Under the pieces are notes generated by a model. That model was not told the origin of the DNA and did no database searches. It saw only the letters and a program-made list of their open reading frames with translations. The translations under genes and the position numbers were made by a program. A DNA stretch of 64,000 bases from DATAEG01 sp051001975 (GTDB taxonomy: Bacteria > Actinomycetota > Actinomycetes > Mycobacteriales > Jatrophihabitantaceae), in the NCBI GenBank assembly GCA_051001975.1, contig JBPCMU010000076.1:11404-75403 (forward strand). The letters run 5' to 3'. Below, in pieces: positions 23,105-32,325 of this stretch (the first letter of the stretch is position 1; every line of letters starts with the position of its first letter).

Positions 23105-24621
23105 TAACCTGCAACTCCTCTGGGCAGCGTGAACGTGATGTCTTCCTTCGCGACAACGCGTTCGTCGACATCGACGGGGCCAAGCGCACGCAGGGTGTGC
23201 AGAACCTCGTCGACGAGATGGGGCGGTGCTGACGCGCCGGCGGTGAGACCGACGGTAGTCGTTCCGGCGAGCCACTCGGGCATGATCCCGGCAGCGTCGT
23301 CGACCAGATGGGCCGGCGTACCGTGCCGCTCGGCGACTTCGACCAACCGCAGCGAGTTGGACGAGTTCGTCGAGCCCACCACGATGACCACATCCGAGTC
23401 GGCCGCGATGGCGGCGACGGCACGTTGGCGGTTGGTGGTGGCGTAACAGATGTCGTCTGTAGCCGACGACTCGATCAACGGGAACCGCCGGCGCAGCACA
23501 TCGACGGTGGACGCAGCTTCCTCCACAGCCAGCGTGGTCTGCATCAGGAAGGCGACCCGGCCCGGATCGTCCACGGCTACCCGCTCGGCATCCTCGACGG
23601 TCTCGACGAGGGTGATCTTGCCCGGCACCTCGCCAAGCGTGCCTTCGGTCTCGTCGTGATCGGCGTGGCCGATGAGGAAAACTGAGTCGCCACGACCGAC
23701 GAAGCGCCGGGCCTCGGCGTGCACCTTGGCCACCAGTGGGCAGGTCGCGTCGATCACGTTGAGATCGCGCTTGGCCGCCTCCTCGCGGACCGCCGGGGCA
23801 ACGCCGTGCGCGGAAAACACGACGGTGGTGCCGTCCGGCACCTCGTCGAGTTCGTCGACGAACACCGCGCCCTGCCGCTGCAGGTCGGCCACCACGTGCG
23901 CGTTGTGCACGATCTGGCGGCGTACATAGACCGGCCGCGAGTAGCGCTGCAGCGCGGCCTCGACGATGTCGATGGCCCGGTCGACGCCGGCGCAGAACGA
24001 GCGCGGTCCGGCCAGCAGCACCTGTCGTGGCCCGGCCAGGTCGGCCCACCGACGCAGCGCCGGACCGACCCTGCGCAACGCGAGCAGCGCCTTCGCGCCG
24101 GAGGGGATGGTGGCCAGTCGGGCGACCGGGCTGTGCGGCGTGTCGACGATGATCCGGACGACGGCGATCGGCAGTGGGCGTTGCGGATGCTCGAGGGCGC
24201 GCACCAGAGCCGCAGACTCCATGTCGACGGCCAGTGCGCCCGTCGCGGCGAGCTTCTCGCGCTCAGCGGCGCCCTGCACGACGTGATCGGTGCTCACCAT
24301 CGGACCGATGTGCACCCGCAGCCCCATCGCTCGCAACTCGGCCACCAACGGTTGTGCGGCTCTCAGCACGATGCGCCCATGCACGTCGCGGACCTCGCTG
24401 GCGATGAAGACGTCGCCCGGCCGCATCGAGGGGTCGAGGGCACCGGCCACCCCTGCCACTGCCACAGCGTCCGGGCTCAGCTCGGACAATTGCGGCAACC
24501 ACCGCTGCACCCGCTCCGGACCCATGCCGCAGCGCAGCACGATGGCGCCGGGTACCCGCCTGCGCAACGCCGCGTACTCGCTGCGCAGGGCCGTTATTAC
24601 CACTAGGCCATCGGTCATCAC
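23104..24621 (-). CDS. Fused HpnG nucleosidase and IspH (HMBPP reductase)
   Basis: This 505-residue protein is one uninterrupted frame. Residues ~1-195 are HpnG-like (purine nucleosidase fold, with VAGVAGALDP and AVDMESAAL), which removes adenine from adenosylhopane. Residues ~199-505 are a complete IspH with the three cluster cysteines C210 (PRSFCAGVDRA), C294 (DATCPLVAKVH) and C392 (ICYATTNRQ), plus the AHGV and SSNS motifs. IspH makes IPP and DMAPP at the end of the MEP pathway. The fusion places isoprene supply and side-chain processing in one chain, with almost no linker. Start is GTG 24621 or the adjacent ATG 24618, overlapping the shc stop. Confidence 0.9.
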   Translation of the reverse strand: MMTDGLVVITALRSEYAALRRRVPGAIVLRCGMGPERVQRWLPQLSELSPDAVAVAGVAGALDPSMRPGDVFIASEVRDVHGRIVLRAAQPLVAELRAMGLRVHIGPMVSTDHVVQGAAEREKLAATGALAVDMESAALVRALEHPQRPLPIAVVRIIVDTPHSPVARLATIPSGAKALLALRRVGPALRRWADLAGPRQVLLAGPRSFCAGVDRAIDIVEAALQRYSRPVYVRRQIVHNAHVVADLQRQGAVFVDELDEVPDGTTVVFSAHGVAPAVREEAAKRDLNVIDATCPLVAKVHAEARRFVGRGDSVFLIGHADHDETEGTLGEVPGKITLVETVEDAERVAVDDPGRVAFLMQTTLAVEEAASTVDVLRRRFPLIESSATDDICYATTNRQRAVAAIAADSDVVIVVGSTNSSNSLRLVEVAERHGTPAHLVDDAAGIMPEWLAGTTTVGLTAGASAPPHLVDEVLHTLRALGPVDVDERVVAKEDITFTLPRGVAG

Positions 24622-26534
24622 ACCAACTTCCCTTCACTTGCCGATAGGAACCGGCCCAACGCGCTGAGCGGGAACACCAGGCGGTACAGCTCGTAGTTGA
24701 TGTAGAAGTCGCCTGGAAATCCCGTTCCCGTGTAAAGATCCTCGTCCCATCCCCCGTCCGAGTTCTGATTCTCGACCAACCATCCGACGCCCCGGCGGAC
24801 GGCCCTCGTGGTCGGGTCCAATGCGAGCAGGGCGAGCAGCGCCCATGCCGTCTGCGAGGCGGTGGAGGTGCCACGGCCGCGCCAGCTGTCGTCGGTGTAG
24901 GAACGCAGATCCTCGCCCCAGCCGCCGTCGTCGTTCTGCACCCTCTCCAGCCAGCCAGCGGCCCGGCGCAGCGCAGCGCAATCGACCGCAACACCCGCAG
25001 CCACCAGGGCCGGGACGGCCGCTCCAGTTCCGTAGATGTAGTTGGCCCCCCAGCGGCCGAACCAGGAGCCATCGGTCTCCTGGGCATCGAGCAGCCAGCG
25101 AACTCCGGTCCGGGTCACCTCGTCGTCGGCCAGCCCGGCGTGACCGAGCATCTCGACCACATGCGCCGTCACGTCCGCGGAGGGCGGGTCGATCACCGCG
25201 CCAAAATCGCAGAACGGCAGCTTCTCGACCAGCCGCCGGGTGTTGTCCGCGTCGAAGGCCCCCCACCCGCCGTCCTTCGACCGCATCCCTACGGTCCAGT
25301 CGATACCGCGCCGCACCGCTGCGTCCACGCCGGGGACGATGAGGTCAGCGACGCGACGCAGGGCAAGAACCACCTCGGCGGTGTCGTCGATGTCGGGGTA
25401 GCCCTTGTTCGCGAACTCGAACGCCCAGCCACCGGGCGCCAGGTCGGGTCGCCGCACCGCCCAGTCGCCGGAGACTCGGATCTCCTCACCGAGCAGCCAT
25501 TGGGTCACCCGGACGACCGCCGGGTGCTCCGGTGCGCACCCGGCATCGAGCAGGGCGGTGAGGGCGAGGCAGGCGTCCCACACCGGGGACTGGCACGCCT
25601 CCAGCCGGCGCACCGGGCCGGAGTCAGACTGCTCGCGGACCAGGAACCCTTCCAACCCGTTGACGGCGGCCGTAATCACGGGGTGATCCAGCGGGTAGCC
25701 GAGCAGGTGCAGCGCGAGAATCGAATAGACCCACGGTGGCTGGATGCCGCCCCAGCCGCCGTCGGCCTCCTGTCGGGCGATGATCCACTCCGCGGCCCGG
25801 CGCATCGCGAGCTTCCGGCCCGGCTTCAGCGGTGATCGGGCGTACACGTTCAGCACCTTGTCGAGCAGGCCGAACGCGGCACCGATCAACCCCCTGCGCC
25901 GGACCGCGGTGGGCTCGCCGGTCCGCAGTTCGCAGAGGCTGAACGGTAGCGGTCGGACCGGCCGCAGGGTGGCCACCACAGTGATCGGGACGATGGTCTG
26001 CCGTGCCCAGCAGGCCCAGTCGTAGAGGTTCAGGGGAACCCATTTAGGCAGCAGCACCATCTCCGGCGGCATCGCCGGAAGTTCGTCCCAGGACCATTCC
26101 CCGAACAGGGCCAGCCAGATCCGGGTGAAGACCCGGCTCCGCTCGATACCACCGTTGGCCAGCACGAATTCGCGCGCGTCGCGCATGTGCGGCTTGTCGC
26201 CGTCGTCACCGGCCAGCCGCAGCGCGGTGTACGCCTCGATCGTGGTGGACAGGTCGCCCGGCCCACCCTCGAACGTCGCCCAGGTGCCGTCCTCGCGCTG
26301 TTGCGAGCGGATCCAGCGTGCAGCGGGTTCGAGGTCGTCTGAGCGCAGGATGCCGAGGAATTGCCGCAGCAGCAGGTCTTCGGCATCCATCGTCACGTTG
26401 GTGCGCAGTTCGCCCTTCCACCAGCCGGCCGGCGCCTGCCGGGACAGCAAGTGGTCGCGGGCTCGCTGCGTCGTCGCCTGTACTGCGGCCAGGGACGCCA
26501 GCCGGCTCGTCACCATCTCGTCGGTTCCGCTCAC
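24618..26534 (-). CDS. shc: Squalene-hopene cyclase
   Basis: This 638-residue class II triterpene cyclase has the acid motif DIDD at 381-384 (family D-x-D-D) and several QW repeats, such as QQREDGTW near 78, RQEADGGWGG near 254 and QNDDGGWGED in the C-terminal half. It folds squalene into the pentacyclic hopene and diplopterol at the membrane. Length is normal for bacterial enzymes. The 5' and 3' ends overlap the neighbouring genes by 4 bp, as in a polycistronic operon. Confidence 0.95.
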   Translation of the reverse strand: MSGTDEMVTSRLASLAAVQATTQRARDHLLSRQAPAGWWKGELRTNVTMDAEDLLLRQFLGILRSDDLEPAARWIRSQQREDGTWATFEGGPGDLSTTIEAYTALRLAGDDGDKPHMRDAREFVLANGGIERSRVFTRIWLALFGEWSWDELPAMPPEMVLLPKWVPLNLYDWACWARQTIVPITVVATLRPVRPLPFSLCELRTGEPTAVRRRGLIGAAFGLLDKVLNVYARSPLKPGRKLAMRRAAEWIIARQEADGGWGGIQPPWVYSILALHLLGYPLDHPVITAAVNGLEGFLVREQSDSGPVRRLEACQSPVWDACLALTALLDAGCAPEHPAVVRVTQWLLGEEIRVSGDWAVRRPDLAPGGWAFEFANKGYPDIDDTAEVVLALRRVADLIVPGVDAAVRRGIDWTVGMRSKDGGWGAFDADNTRRLVEKLPFCDFGAVIDPPSADVTAHVVEMLGHAGLADDEVTRTGVRWLLDAQETDGSWFGRWGANYIYGTGAAVPALVAAGVAVDCAALRRAAGWLERVQNDDGGWGEDLRSYTDDSWRGRGTSTASQTAWALLALLALDPTTRAVRRGVGWLVENQNSDGGWDEDLYTGTGFPGDFYINYELYRLVFPLSALGRFLSASEGKLV

Positions 26535-27589
26535 CGGTCCCGCCCCACGATGAAGTCGGCCAGTTCCCGCAGGTCAGCGACCGCGTCCTGGTTCGGCAGT
26601 TCGAGCTCGTCGAGTTGTCGGTGCGCCAGGTCGAGTCGGCGATCTGCCTCGGTCATCGCCCAGTCCAGTCCGCCGGCCTCGCCGATCAGCTTGGTCGCCA
26701 GCGAGACCTCTTCCTCGGTCTCCGGTGGCCCGCCGGCGAAGAGCTCGGCCAACCGGCGGGAGGCGTCGGTACCCGCGGTCAACGCGGCGACGATGGTGGC
26801 GCTGCGCTTGCCAGCTCGGACATCAGAGGACGAGGACTTACCGGTGGCGACCGGGTCACCGACGACGCCGAGTACGTCATCGACCAGCTGGAAGGCGATA
26901 CCGAGCTCGCGGCCGAAGGTGGCCAACCCGTCGACGTACCGCTTCGGTGCGCCCGCCGCGATCGCGCCGATCTTGGTGGAGCAGGACAGCAGCGCGGCCG
27001 TCTTGCCGATCTCCATCTGCAGAACCTCGTCGAGGCCGACGTTCTCGCGACCTTCCAGATCCAGGTCCTGGGACTGCCCGCTGATCAGCTCCTGAGTGGC
27101 GGCGAGCAGGCACGGCAGGCTGCGCAGCCCCGGCTCCCCGGCCCGCACCAACGTCTCGATCGCCGCGGTGAGCATCGCGTTGCCGGCCAGGATCGCCTGG
27201 CCCTCGCCGTAGACGACCCAGCCGGTGGCGCGGTGGCGGCGTTCCACGTCGCGGTCCATCACGTCGTCGTGGAGCAGGGAGAAGTTGTGCACCAGTTCGA
27301 CGGCCGCCGCGGCAGGCGCCGCCACCTCACCCTTGCCGGCCGCGGCCGCCGCGGCCAGCACAGTCAGCGCGGGTCGGATCGACTTCCCACCGCTCGCGGT
27401 GGGACTGCCTTGCGCGTCCACCCAGCCCATCTGGTAGCCGGCGATCCGTCGCATCCGCTCGTCGTCGATGTACTCGACGGCAGCGTGGATGGCCGGGCCG
27501 ACCAGATTTCGGGCACTGTCGAGGATCTCCGGCACTCGGCTCGGCGACCCAGCCGGTGCTCGGCCGGTGGACATTCTCGACTCACTCAT
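26531..27589 (-). CDS. Polyprenyl diphosphate synthase of the hopanoid operon
   Basis: This 352-residue trans-isoprenyl diphosphate synthase has the first Asp-rich motif DDVMD at 108-112 and the second DDVLG at 237-241, with GGKSIRPAL near 68. The enzyme probably makes farnesyl diphosphate for squalene synthesis by the next genes. Chain length cannot be assigned by eye, so geranylgeranyl product is possible. The ATG at 27589 overlaps the hpnE stop (ATGA). Confidence 0.9.
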   Translation of the reverse strand: MSESRMSTGRAPAGSPSRVPEILDSARNLVGPAIHAAVEYIDDERMRRIAGYQMGWVDAQGSPTASGGKSIRPALTVLAAAAAAGKGEVAAPAAAAVELVHNFSLLHDDVMDRDVERRHRATGWVVYGEGQAILAGNAMLTAAIETLVRAGEPGLRSLPCLLAATQELISGQSQDLDLEGRENVGLDEVLQMEIGKTAALLSCSTKIGAIAAGAPKRYVDGLATFGRELGIAFQLVDDVLGVVGDPVATGKSSSSDVRAGKRSATIVAALTAGTDASRRLAELFAGGPPETEEEVSLATKLIGEAGGLDWAMTEADRRLDLAHRQLDELELPNQDAVADLRELADFIVGRDR

Positions 27590-28950
27590 GCGGCAAACCC
27601 CAGGACGGCGTGTGCGGGCAGATCCAGCGCGGCCTCAGCGGCGATGATGCCGCTGCGGACAGCTCCCTCCATGGTGTCCGGCCAGCCGGTGTCGGTCCAG
27701 GACCCGGCCAGCCAGACACCGTCGAACCCGGAGCTGGTGGTGGGGCGCAACGCCGAACTCCCCGCGGCTTGCCGGAAGGTGGCTCGACGCTCGCGCGTTA
27801 CGAACGTGTCGATCACCTCAGCACTCTGGGCGGCGGGGAGGAGTCGGGCGAGTTCCTCGAGGAATTGCTGGGTCAACATCCGAGTGGGCTGGTCTATTTC
27901 ATCCTTCGCGGCCGACACCGTCACCGCCAGGTACTGACCGGCGGGGTGCGCCGCGCTCAGACCTGAAGTGTCTGTGCGGTCGAAGAACCACTGCACCGGC
28001 GAGTTCACCCCGGCGGCGAACGGCAGATCGGTGACGCGGCGGTCGTAGACGACATGCACGTTGACGATCGGAGTGGCTCCGAGCCCGGCGGCTTGAGCGG
28101 CCAGCGAGGTGGCCAGTGCCGGCGCAGCGGCGAACGCCTCGCGGTGCGGCGTCGCCAGCACAACGGTGTTGCTGGTCCACGCCCGACTCCCGGTGGCGCC
28201 GGTCGCCCGCACGATGCCGCCCGGCTCGACCGAATCGACCCGATGCCCGAGAAGCACCTCCACCCCGGCCGATGCGAGCGCCCGCAGCGGCTTCGTCGAG
28301 TGCAGCTCGCCCAGCGGTGCTCGGGCGTAGCCGACGTCGCCGGCGGGTGCGTGATCCAGCAGTCCGGTACGGAACACCTTCGCGGCCAACCTCAGCGACG
28401 CTTCGTCCGGGTCCAGGTTCAACGTCGCAGTGGCCACGATGCCCCACAGCGCAGCGATGGTGGCGTCGTTCTGACCGTGCGCGCGCAGGAAGCCACCGAG
28501 GGTCTGCGCATCCAGCCGTGGGTTGGCCGGGTCCAACCGCTTCAGGGCCAGCGCACCGCGTACCGCACGCAGCCGGTCCATCGGGCTGAGCAGTCCGTAC
28601 CCGGCCAAAGCGCCGCCGAGGTGCGCCGGCGCCGGCACGCCCGGCAGCCGTCTCAACCGCGCGCTCCGGCCATCGGCGCGCAGCACCGGGATGTCCAACC
28701 GCTGCTGCATCGTCACGTCGCCCTGGGCGCCGACCCGTCGCAACAGCCACTGATAGGCCTCGCAGCAGCGGAGGAACACGTGCTGCCCGTTGTCGATCGA
28801 CAGGTCGCCACGGCGGAAGGAGAACGCCGCGCCACCGAGTCGGTTGCGACCTTCTAGCAGTAGGACCGAACGGCCGTTGTCGGCCAGCCGCAGGGCGGCG
28901 GCGATCCCGGCGAGGCCACCGCCGACGACGACCGCAGGCGAGTCAGCCAC
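27586..28950 (-). CDS. hpnE: HpnE, FAD-dependent hydroxysqualene reductase
   Basis: This 454-residue amine-oxidase-type flavoprotein opens with the dinucleotide-binding loop VVVGGGLAGIAAAL and LLLEGRNRLGG. The C-terminal GVWLAGSWTDTGWPDTMEGAVRSG motif closes the FAD site. HpnE reduces hydroxysqualene to squalene in the HpnCDE route. I chose GTG 28950, which overlaps the hpnD stop by 8 bp; the frame also allows 28986. Confidence 0.92.
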   Translation of the reverse strand: MADSPAVVVGGGLAGIAAALRLADNGRSVLLLEGRNRLGGAAFSFRRGDLSIDNGQHVFLRCCEAYQWLLRRVGAQGDVTMQQRLDIPVLRADGRSARLRRLPGVPAPAHLGGALAGYGLLSPMDRLRAVRGALALKRLDPANPRLDAQTLGGFLRAHGQNDATIAALWGIVATATLNLDPDEASLRLAAKVFRTGLLDHAPAGDVGYARAPLGELHSTKPLRALASAGVEVLLGHRVDSVEPGGIVRATGATGSRAWTSNTVVLATPHREAFAAAPALATSLAAQAAGLGATPIVNVHVVYDRRVTDLPFAAGVNSPVQWFFDRTDTSGLSAAHPAGQYLAVTVSAAKDEIDQPTRMLTQQFLEELARLLPAAQSAEVIDTFVTRERRATFRQAAGSSALRPTTSSGFDGVWLAGSWTDTGWPDTMEGAVRSGIIAAEAALDLPAHAVLGFAA

Positions 28951-29833
28951 GGCGGCCACCCGGACGGGTGAGCGCCCGCGCCGCAACCTGCAGCTTGTCC
29001 TTCGTCGGCAGCGACATGCGCCCGCGCATCATCTGGGCCGGGTCTTCCGCGATGCGCTGCAACAATTCGCGGTAGATGCCGGCCATCGCCGCGCAGCAGG
29101 CAGCACTTCGCCGGTCCAGCAGCGGGAGCAATTGCAGCCCGCGGTCGTACCAGCCCCAGGCCCGGGCCGCTTCGAACCGGACGACTTCGGCGAGCGCACC
29201 GCCGTGCGGATCGAGGGTCCCGTCCGGTAGCAGCGTGAGCTCGCAGCCGAACAGGTCGAGATCCTGCTTGGGCAGGTAGGTCCGGCCGTTGCCCAGGTCC
29301 TCCCGGACGTCGCGCAGGATATTCGTGAGCTGCAGCGCGACGCCGAGCGCGTCCGCCCATTCGGATGCCTGCCCCAATTCGGCGGAGGTCAGCGGCGGGT
29401 CGAACACGCCGAGGGAGAGCCGGCCGATCGACCCGGCGACGCAACGGCAGTAGGTGATCAGGTCGTCCAGCGTGTCGTAGGTGCTGCCGCGGACGTCCAT
29501 CTCGCAGCCGTCGACCAGCTCACCGAAGGCCGGCAGCGGGATGGGCAACCGATGAGCCGCGTCGTCGAGCGCGACGTAGACCGGATCGTCCGGGTGATCG
29601 GCCGGTGCGGTGGCGCCCTGCCGGGCCTGAGCCAGCAGGCGCACCTTCTGGTCCACCGGGAGAGCGCCGTCACCGATGTCGTCGATGCGGCGGGCCACGG
29701 CATAGACCGCCGACAGCGCTGTTCGCTTCGCCGCAGGGAGCAACCGGATGCCCCAGGAGAAGTTGCGCGCTTCCTGCCGGGTGATCCGTTCGCACTCCTG
29801 ATAGGCAGCAGCGATCCTCGCCGCGTCTGTCAC
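28943..29833 (-). CDS. hpnD: HpnD, presqualene diphosphate synthase
   Basis: This 296-residue squalene/phytoene synthase-family enzyme has the Asp-rich motifs RRIDDIGD (first) and LTNILRDVREDLGNGRTYLP (second). HpnD condenses two farnesyl diphosphates to presqualene diphosphate. The start GTG 29833 follows a GGAGG and overlaps the hpnC stop (GTGA); the open frame extends upstream through hpnC in antisense register and should not be used. Operon context with hpnC and hpnE supports the assignment. Confidence 0.92.
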   Translation of the reverse strand: MTDAARIAAAYQECERITRQEARNFSWGIRLLPAAKRTALSAVYAVARRIDDIGDGALPVDQKVRLLAQARQGATAPADHPDDPVYVALDDAAHRLPIPLPAFGELVDGCEMDVRGSTYDTLDDLITYCRCVAGSIGRLSLGVFDPPLTSAELGQASEWADALGVALQLTNILRDVREDLGNGRTYLPKQDLDLFGCELTLLPDGTLDPHGGALAEVVRFEAARAWGWYDRGLQLLPLLDRRSAACCAAMAGIYRELLQRIAEDPAQMMRGRMSLPTKDKLQVAARALTRPGGRRG

Positions 29834-30717
29834 GTCCGTCCTCCCACCATCACTCGTACTGTATGCACCGCCGTGCGCGATTTTCTCGGAGCTACCTGCC
29901 GCGCCAGGACGTCGTAACCGGACGCCCGCAACGCGTCGGCCGTGGCCAGTCCCCCGGCGACGTAACCGGCCACCGCGACCCGCGACCAGCCCTTCAACCT
30001 GCGGACCAGAGGACGCCCCGCAGCGAGCATCCCGGCGGACCGGTCGACCTGGGTCGCGACCACTGCACGCAGGGCGGCCGAAGTCTCCGCGCCAAGGAGC
30101 TCCTGATCGGTCACACCGGCAGCCCGGAGTTCTGTGTGCGGCAGGTAGATACGCCCCGCCGTGGCATCCTCGCCGACGTCCTGGCAGTGCTCGAACACCT
30201 GCAGCGCCGCGCACACCGCGTCGGAGTCGGCGATGTTCTGATCGGTCGCGGCGCCGGCGATGTGCAGCACGATCCGGCCCACCGGCGCGGCGGACAGCGC
30301 GCAGTAGCCGAGCAGGGCGTCGAACGTCTCGTACCGAGTGGTCACCTGGTCGACACGGTTGGCTTCCACAAGATCGAGGAACAGCTCGATCGGCACGGCG
30401 CACTCGTCGACCACGGGCTGCAGACCGGCGACGGGCGGCAACGTCGCGGTTGCGGCCGGCAAGCCGCGCAGCTCGGCATCCACCCGGTCCAACAGAGCCA
30501 GTCGGTCACCCGGCGCGCGGTCGCCTACGTCGTCGACGAAGCGGGCGAAGGCGTAGACGCGGGCGAGGTGGGCGCGTGGCCGGCGAGGCAGTAGGCGCAG
30601 CGCGACAGGGAAGTTCTCGGCGCCGATCTGCCCCGCGGCGCCGGACGCGATAGACGCGAGCACCGATTCTGCGCTTGGGTCCGGCGTGTGGATCGCACCC
30701 GCACCCTCGTCACTCAT
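29830..30717 (-). CDS. hpnC: HpnC, hydroxysqualene synthase
   Basis: This 295-residue squalene/phytoene synthase-family protein has the first Asp-rich motif ARFVDDVGD, while the second is altered to VFEHCQDVGEDATAGRIYLP. HpnC converts presqualene diphosphate to hydroxysqualene. The ATG at 30717 is the first gene start of the operon. The N-terminus contains GAENFPVALRLLPRRPR, typical of the family. Confidence 0.92.
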   Translation of the reverse strand: MSDEGAGAIHTPDPSAESVLASIASGAAGQIGAENFPVALRLLPRRPRAHLARVYAFARFVDDVGDRAPGDRLALLDRVDAELRGLPAATATLPPVAGLQPVVDECAVPIELFLDLVEANRVDQVTTRYETFDALLGYCALSAAPVGRIVLHIAGAATDQNIADSDAVCAALQVFEHCQDVGEDATAGRIYLPHTELRAAGVTDQELLGAETSAALRAVVATQVDRSAGMLAAGRPLVRRLKGWSRVAVAGYVAGGLATADALRASGYDVLARQVAPRKSRTAVHTVRVMVGGRT

Positions 30718-30912
30718 GATCCCCACTGACCAAAATCTGTAATACGTTCGGCTAACTAACGAATCTGTCACTTGGCATATCAGACGTCCGGCCCGCCCAG
30801 CGGCCCGCGGTCGCCGATCATGGATGCCATGTCGATAGCCTACGAGGGGCGCCGCGCGACCGACGCGCGCACCGCCGTTCCTGGTAGCGAAAGAAAGGCC
30901 GGATGATCGGTC
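30718..30912. promoter_or_regulatory. Divergent promoter region, hopanoid operon and hpnO
   Basis: This 195-bp gap separates hpnC (minus) from the aminotransferase (plus). The part nearest hpnC (about 30728-30785) is clearly less GC-rich than its surroundings and includes TTCGGCTAACTAACGAA-like dyad symmetry (about 30751-30767). It is the expected place for both promoters. I could not pick a convincing -35/-10 pair. Confidence 0.4.
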
Positions 30913-32295
30913 GTGGGCAGCAACGCTTTCGATCTCAAGGACCTGCTGGCACGGCGGGGCGACGAGCGGTACGCCTTGCAGAGTCGATACCTCAATCCGC
31001 AACTGCCGCGGATGCTGCACGCGATCGGCTTCGACAAGACCTACGTGCGCGGTGCCGGCGCCTACCTGTTCGACGCCGAGGGCACCAAGTACCTGGACAT
31101 GCTCGCCGGATTCGGCGTCTTCGCCGTCGGCCGGCACCATCCTGTGGTGCGCCAGGCGCTGCACGACGTCCTCGACGCCGATCTCGCCGACCTGACCCAG
31201 TTCGATGCCCCGCCGCTGGCCGGCCTGCTGGCGGAGGCTTTGCTGGCCCGGATCCCCCATCTGGACCGGGTGTACTTCGGCAACAGCGGGACCGAAGCGG
31301 TCGAAGCCGCACTGAAGTTCGCCCGGTACGCCACCGGGCGGTCTCGCATCGTCTACTTCGACCACGCGTTCCACGGGCTGACCGCGGGCGCCCTGTCGGT
31401 CAACGGTGCGAAGGAGTTCCGAGCCGGCTTCGATCCGCTGTTCCCCGACACCGCTATCCCGTTCGGCGACTTGGCCGCGCTGGAGCGTGAACTGCGCCGC
31501 GGTGATGTCGCCGGCATGCTCGTGGAACCGATCCAGGGCAAAGGGGTCGCGGTGACCCCGCCGGGATTCCTCCGCAACGCCCACACCCTGCTGCGGGAGC
31601 ACAAAGCGCTGCTGATCGCCGACGAGGTGCAGACCGGCATCGGCCGGACCGGCGACTTCTTCGCCTTCCAGCACGACGGCGTCGAGCCGGACATCGTGGC
31701 GACCGCCAAGGCGCTGTCCGGCGGGTACATCCCGGTTGGCGCCACGCTCGCGCACGACTGGATCTTTCAGAAGGTGTACTCGTCCATGGACCGGGTGCTG
31801 GTACACGACTCGACGTTCGGCTCGAACGCCCAGGCGATGGCTGCTGGCCTGGCTACCCTGCAAGTGTTCGACGACGAGAACGTGGTCGAGAACGCACGGC
31901 TGATGGGCGACCTGCTGAATACTCGGCTGTCGGCGCTGATCGACCGCTACGAGATGCTGCACGATGTCCGCGGCCGCGGCCTGATGATCGGCATCGAGTT
32001 CGGCCGTCCGACGTCCTGGAAGTTGCGGGGCGCCTGGACGGCGCTGCGCACCGCGCGCAAGGGGCTGTTCGCGCAGACCGTGGTGCACGCCCTGTACCAC
32101 CGCCACGGCATCCTGACGCAGGTGTCCGGCGATCACCTCGAGGTGATCAAGCTGATCCCGCCGCTGATCATCGGCGAGGCAGAGGTCGACGCCTTCATGG
32201 ACGCGTTCGTCGACGTCATGGACGAGGCGCACCGCGGCTCCGGCCTCATGTGGGACTTCGGGAAGTCGCTGGTGAAGCAAGCCCGCGCGAATTGA
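30913..32295 (+). CDS. hpnO: HpnO-type class III aminotransferase
   Basis: This 460-residue PLP enzyme of the ornithine/acetylornithine aminotransferase group has YFGNSGTEAVEAALK, the HDGV-type middle, IADEVQTGIGRTG and TAKALSGGYIPVG with the Schiff-base Lys. Next to hopanoid genes such a protein is HpnO, which aminates the C35 side chain to give aminobacteriohopanetriol. The start is GTG 30913. Divergent from the hpnC operon, convergent with the MFS gene. Confidence 0.85.
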   Translation: MGSNAFDLKDLLARRGDERYALQSRYLNPQLPRMLHAIGFDKTYVRGAGAYLFDAEGTKYLDMLAGFGVFAVGRHHPVVRQALHDVLDADLADLTQFDAPPLAGLLAEALLARIPHLDRVYFGNSGTEAVEAALKFARYATGRSRIVYFDHAFHGLTAGALSVNGAKEFRAGFDPLFPDTAIPFGDLAALERELRRGDVAGMLVEPIQGKGVAVTPPGFLRNAHTLLREHKALLIADEVQTGIGRTGDFFAFQHDGVEPDIVATAKALSGGYIPVGATLAHDWIFQKVYSSMDRVLVHDSTFGSNAQAMAAGLATLQVFDDENVVENARLMGDLLNTRLSALIDRYEMLHDVRGRGLMIGIEFGRPTSWKLRGAWTALRTARKGLFAQTVVHALYHRHGILTQVSGDHLEVIKLIPPLIIGEAEVDAFMDAFVDVMDEAHRGSGLMWDFGKSLVKQARAN

Positions 32296-32325
32296 CGGAT
32301 GTACCTATGCGCCGGCTTCGCAAGC

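Noticed and set aside
29830..32280. Very long minus-strand frame covering hpnC and the region of hpnO
   Set aside because: Only the last 295 residues are HpnC; the rest is antisense to the aminotransferase gene.
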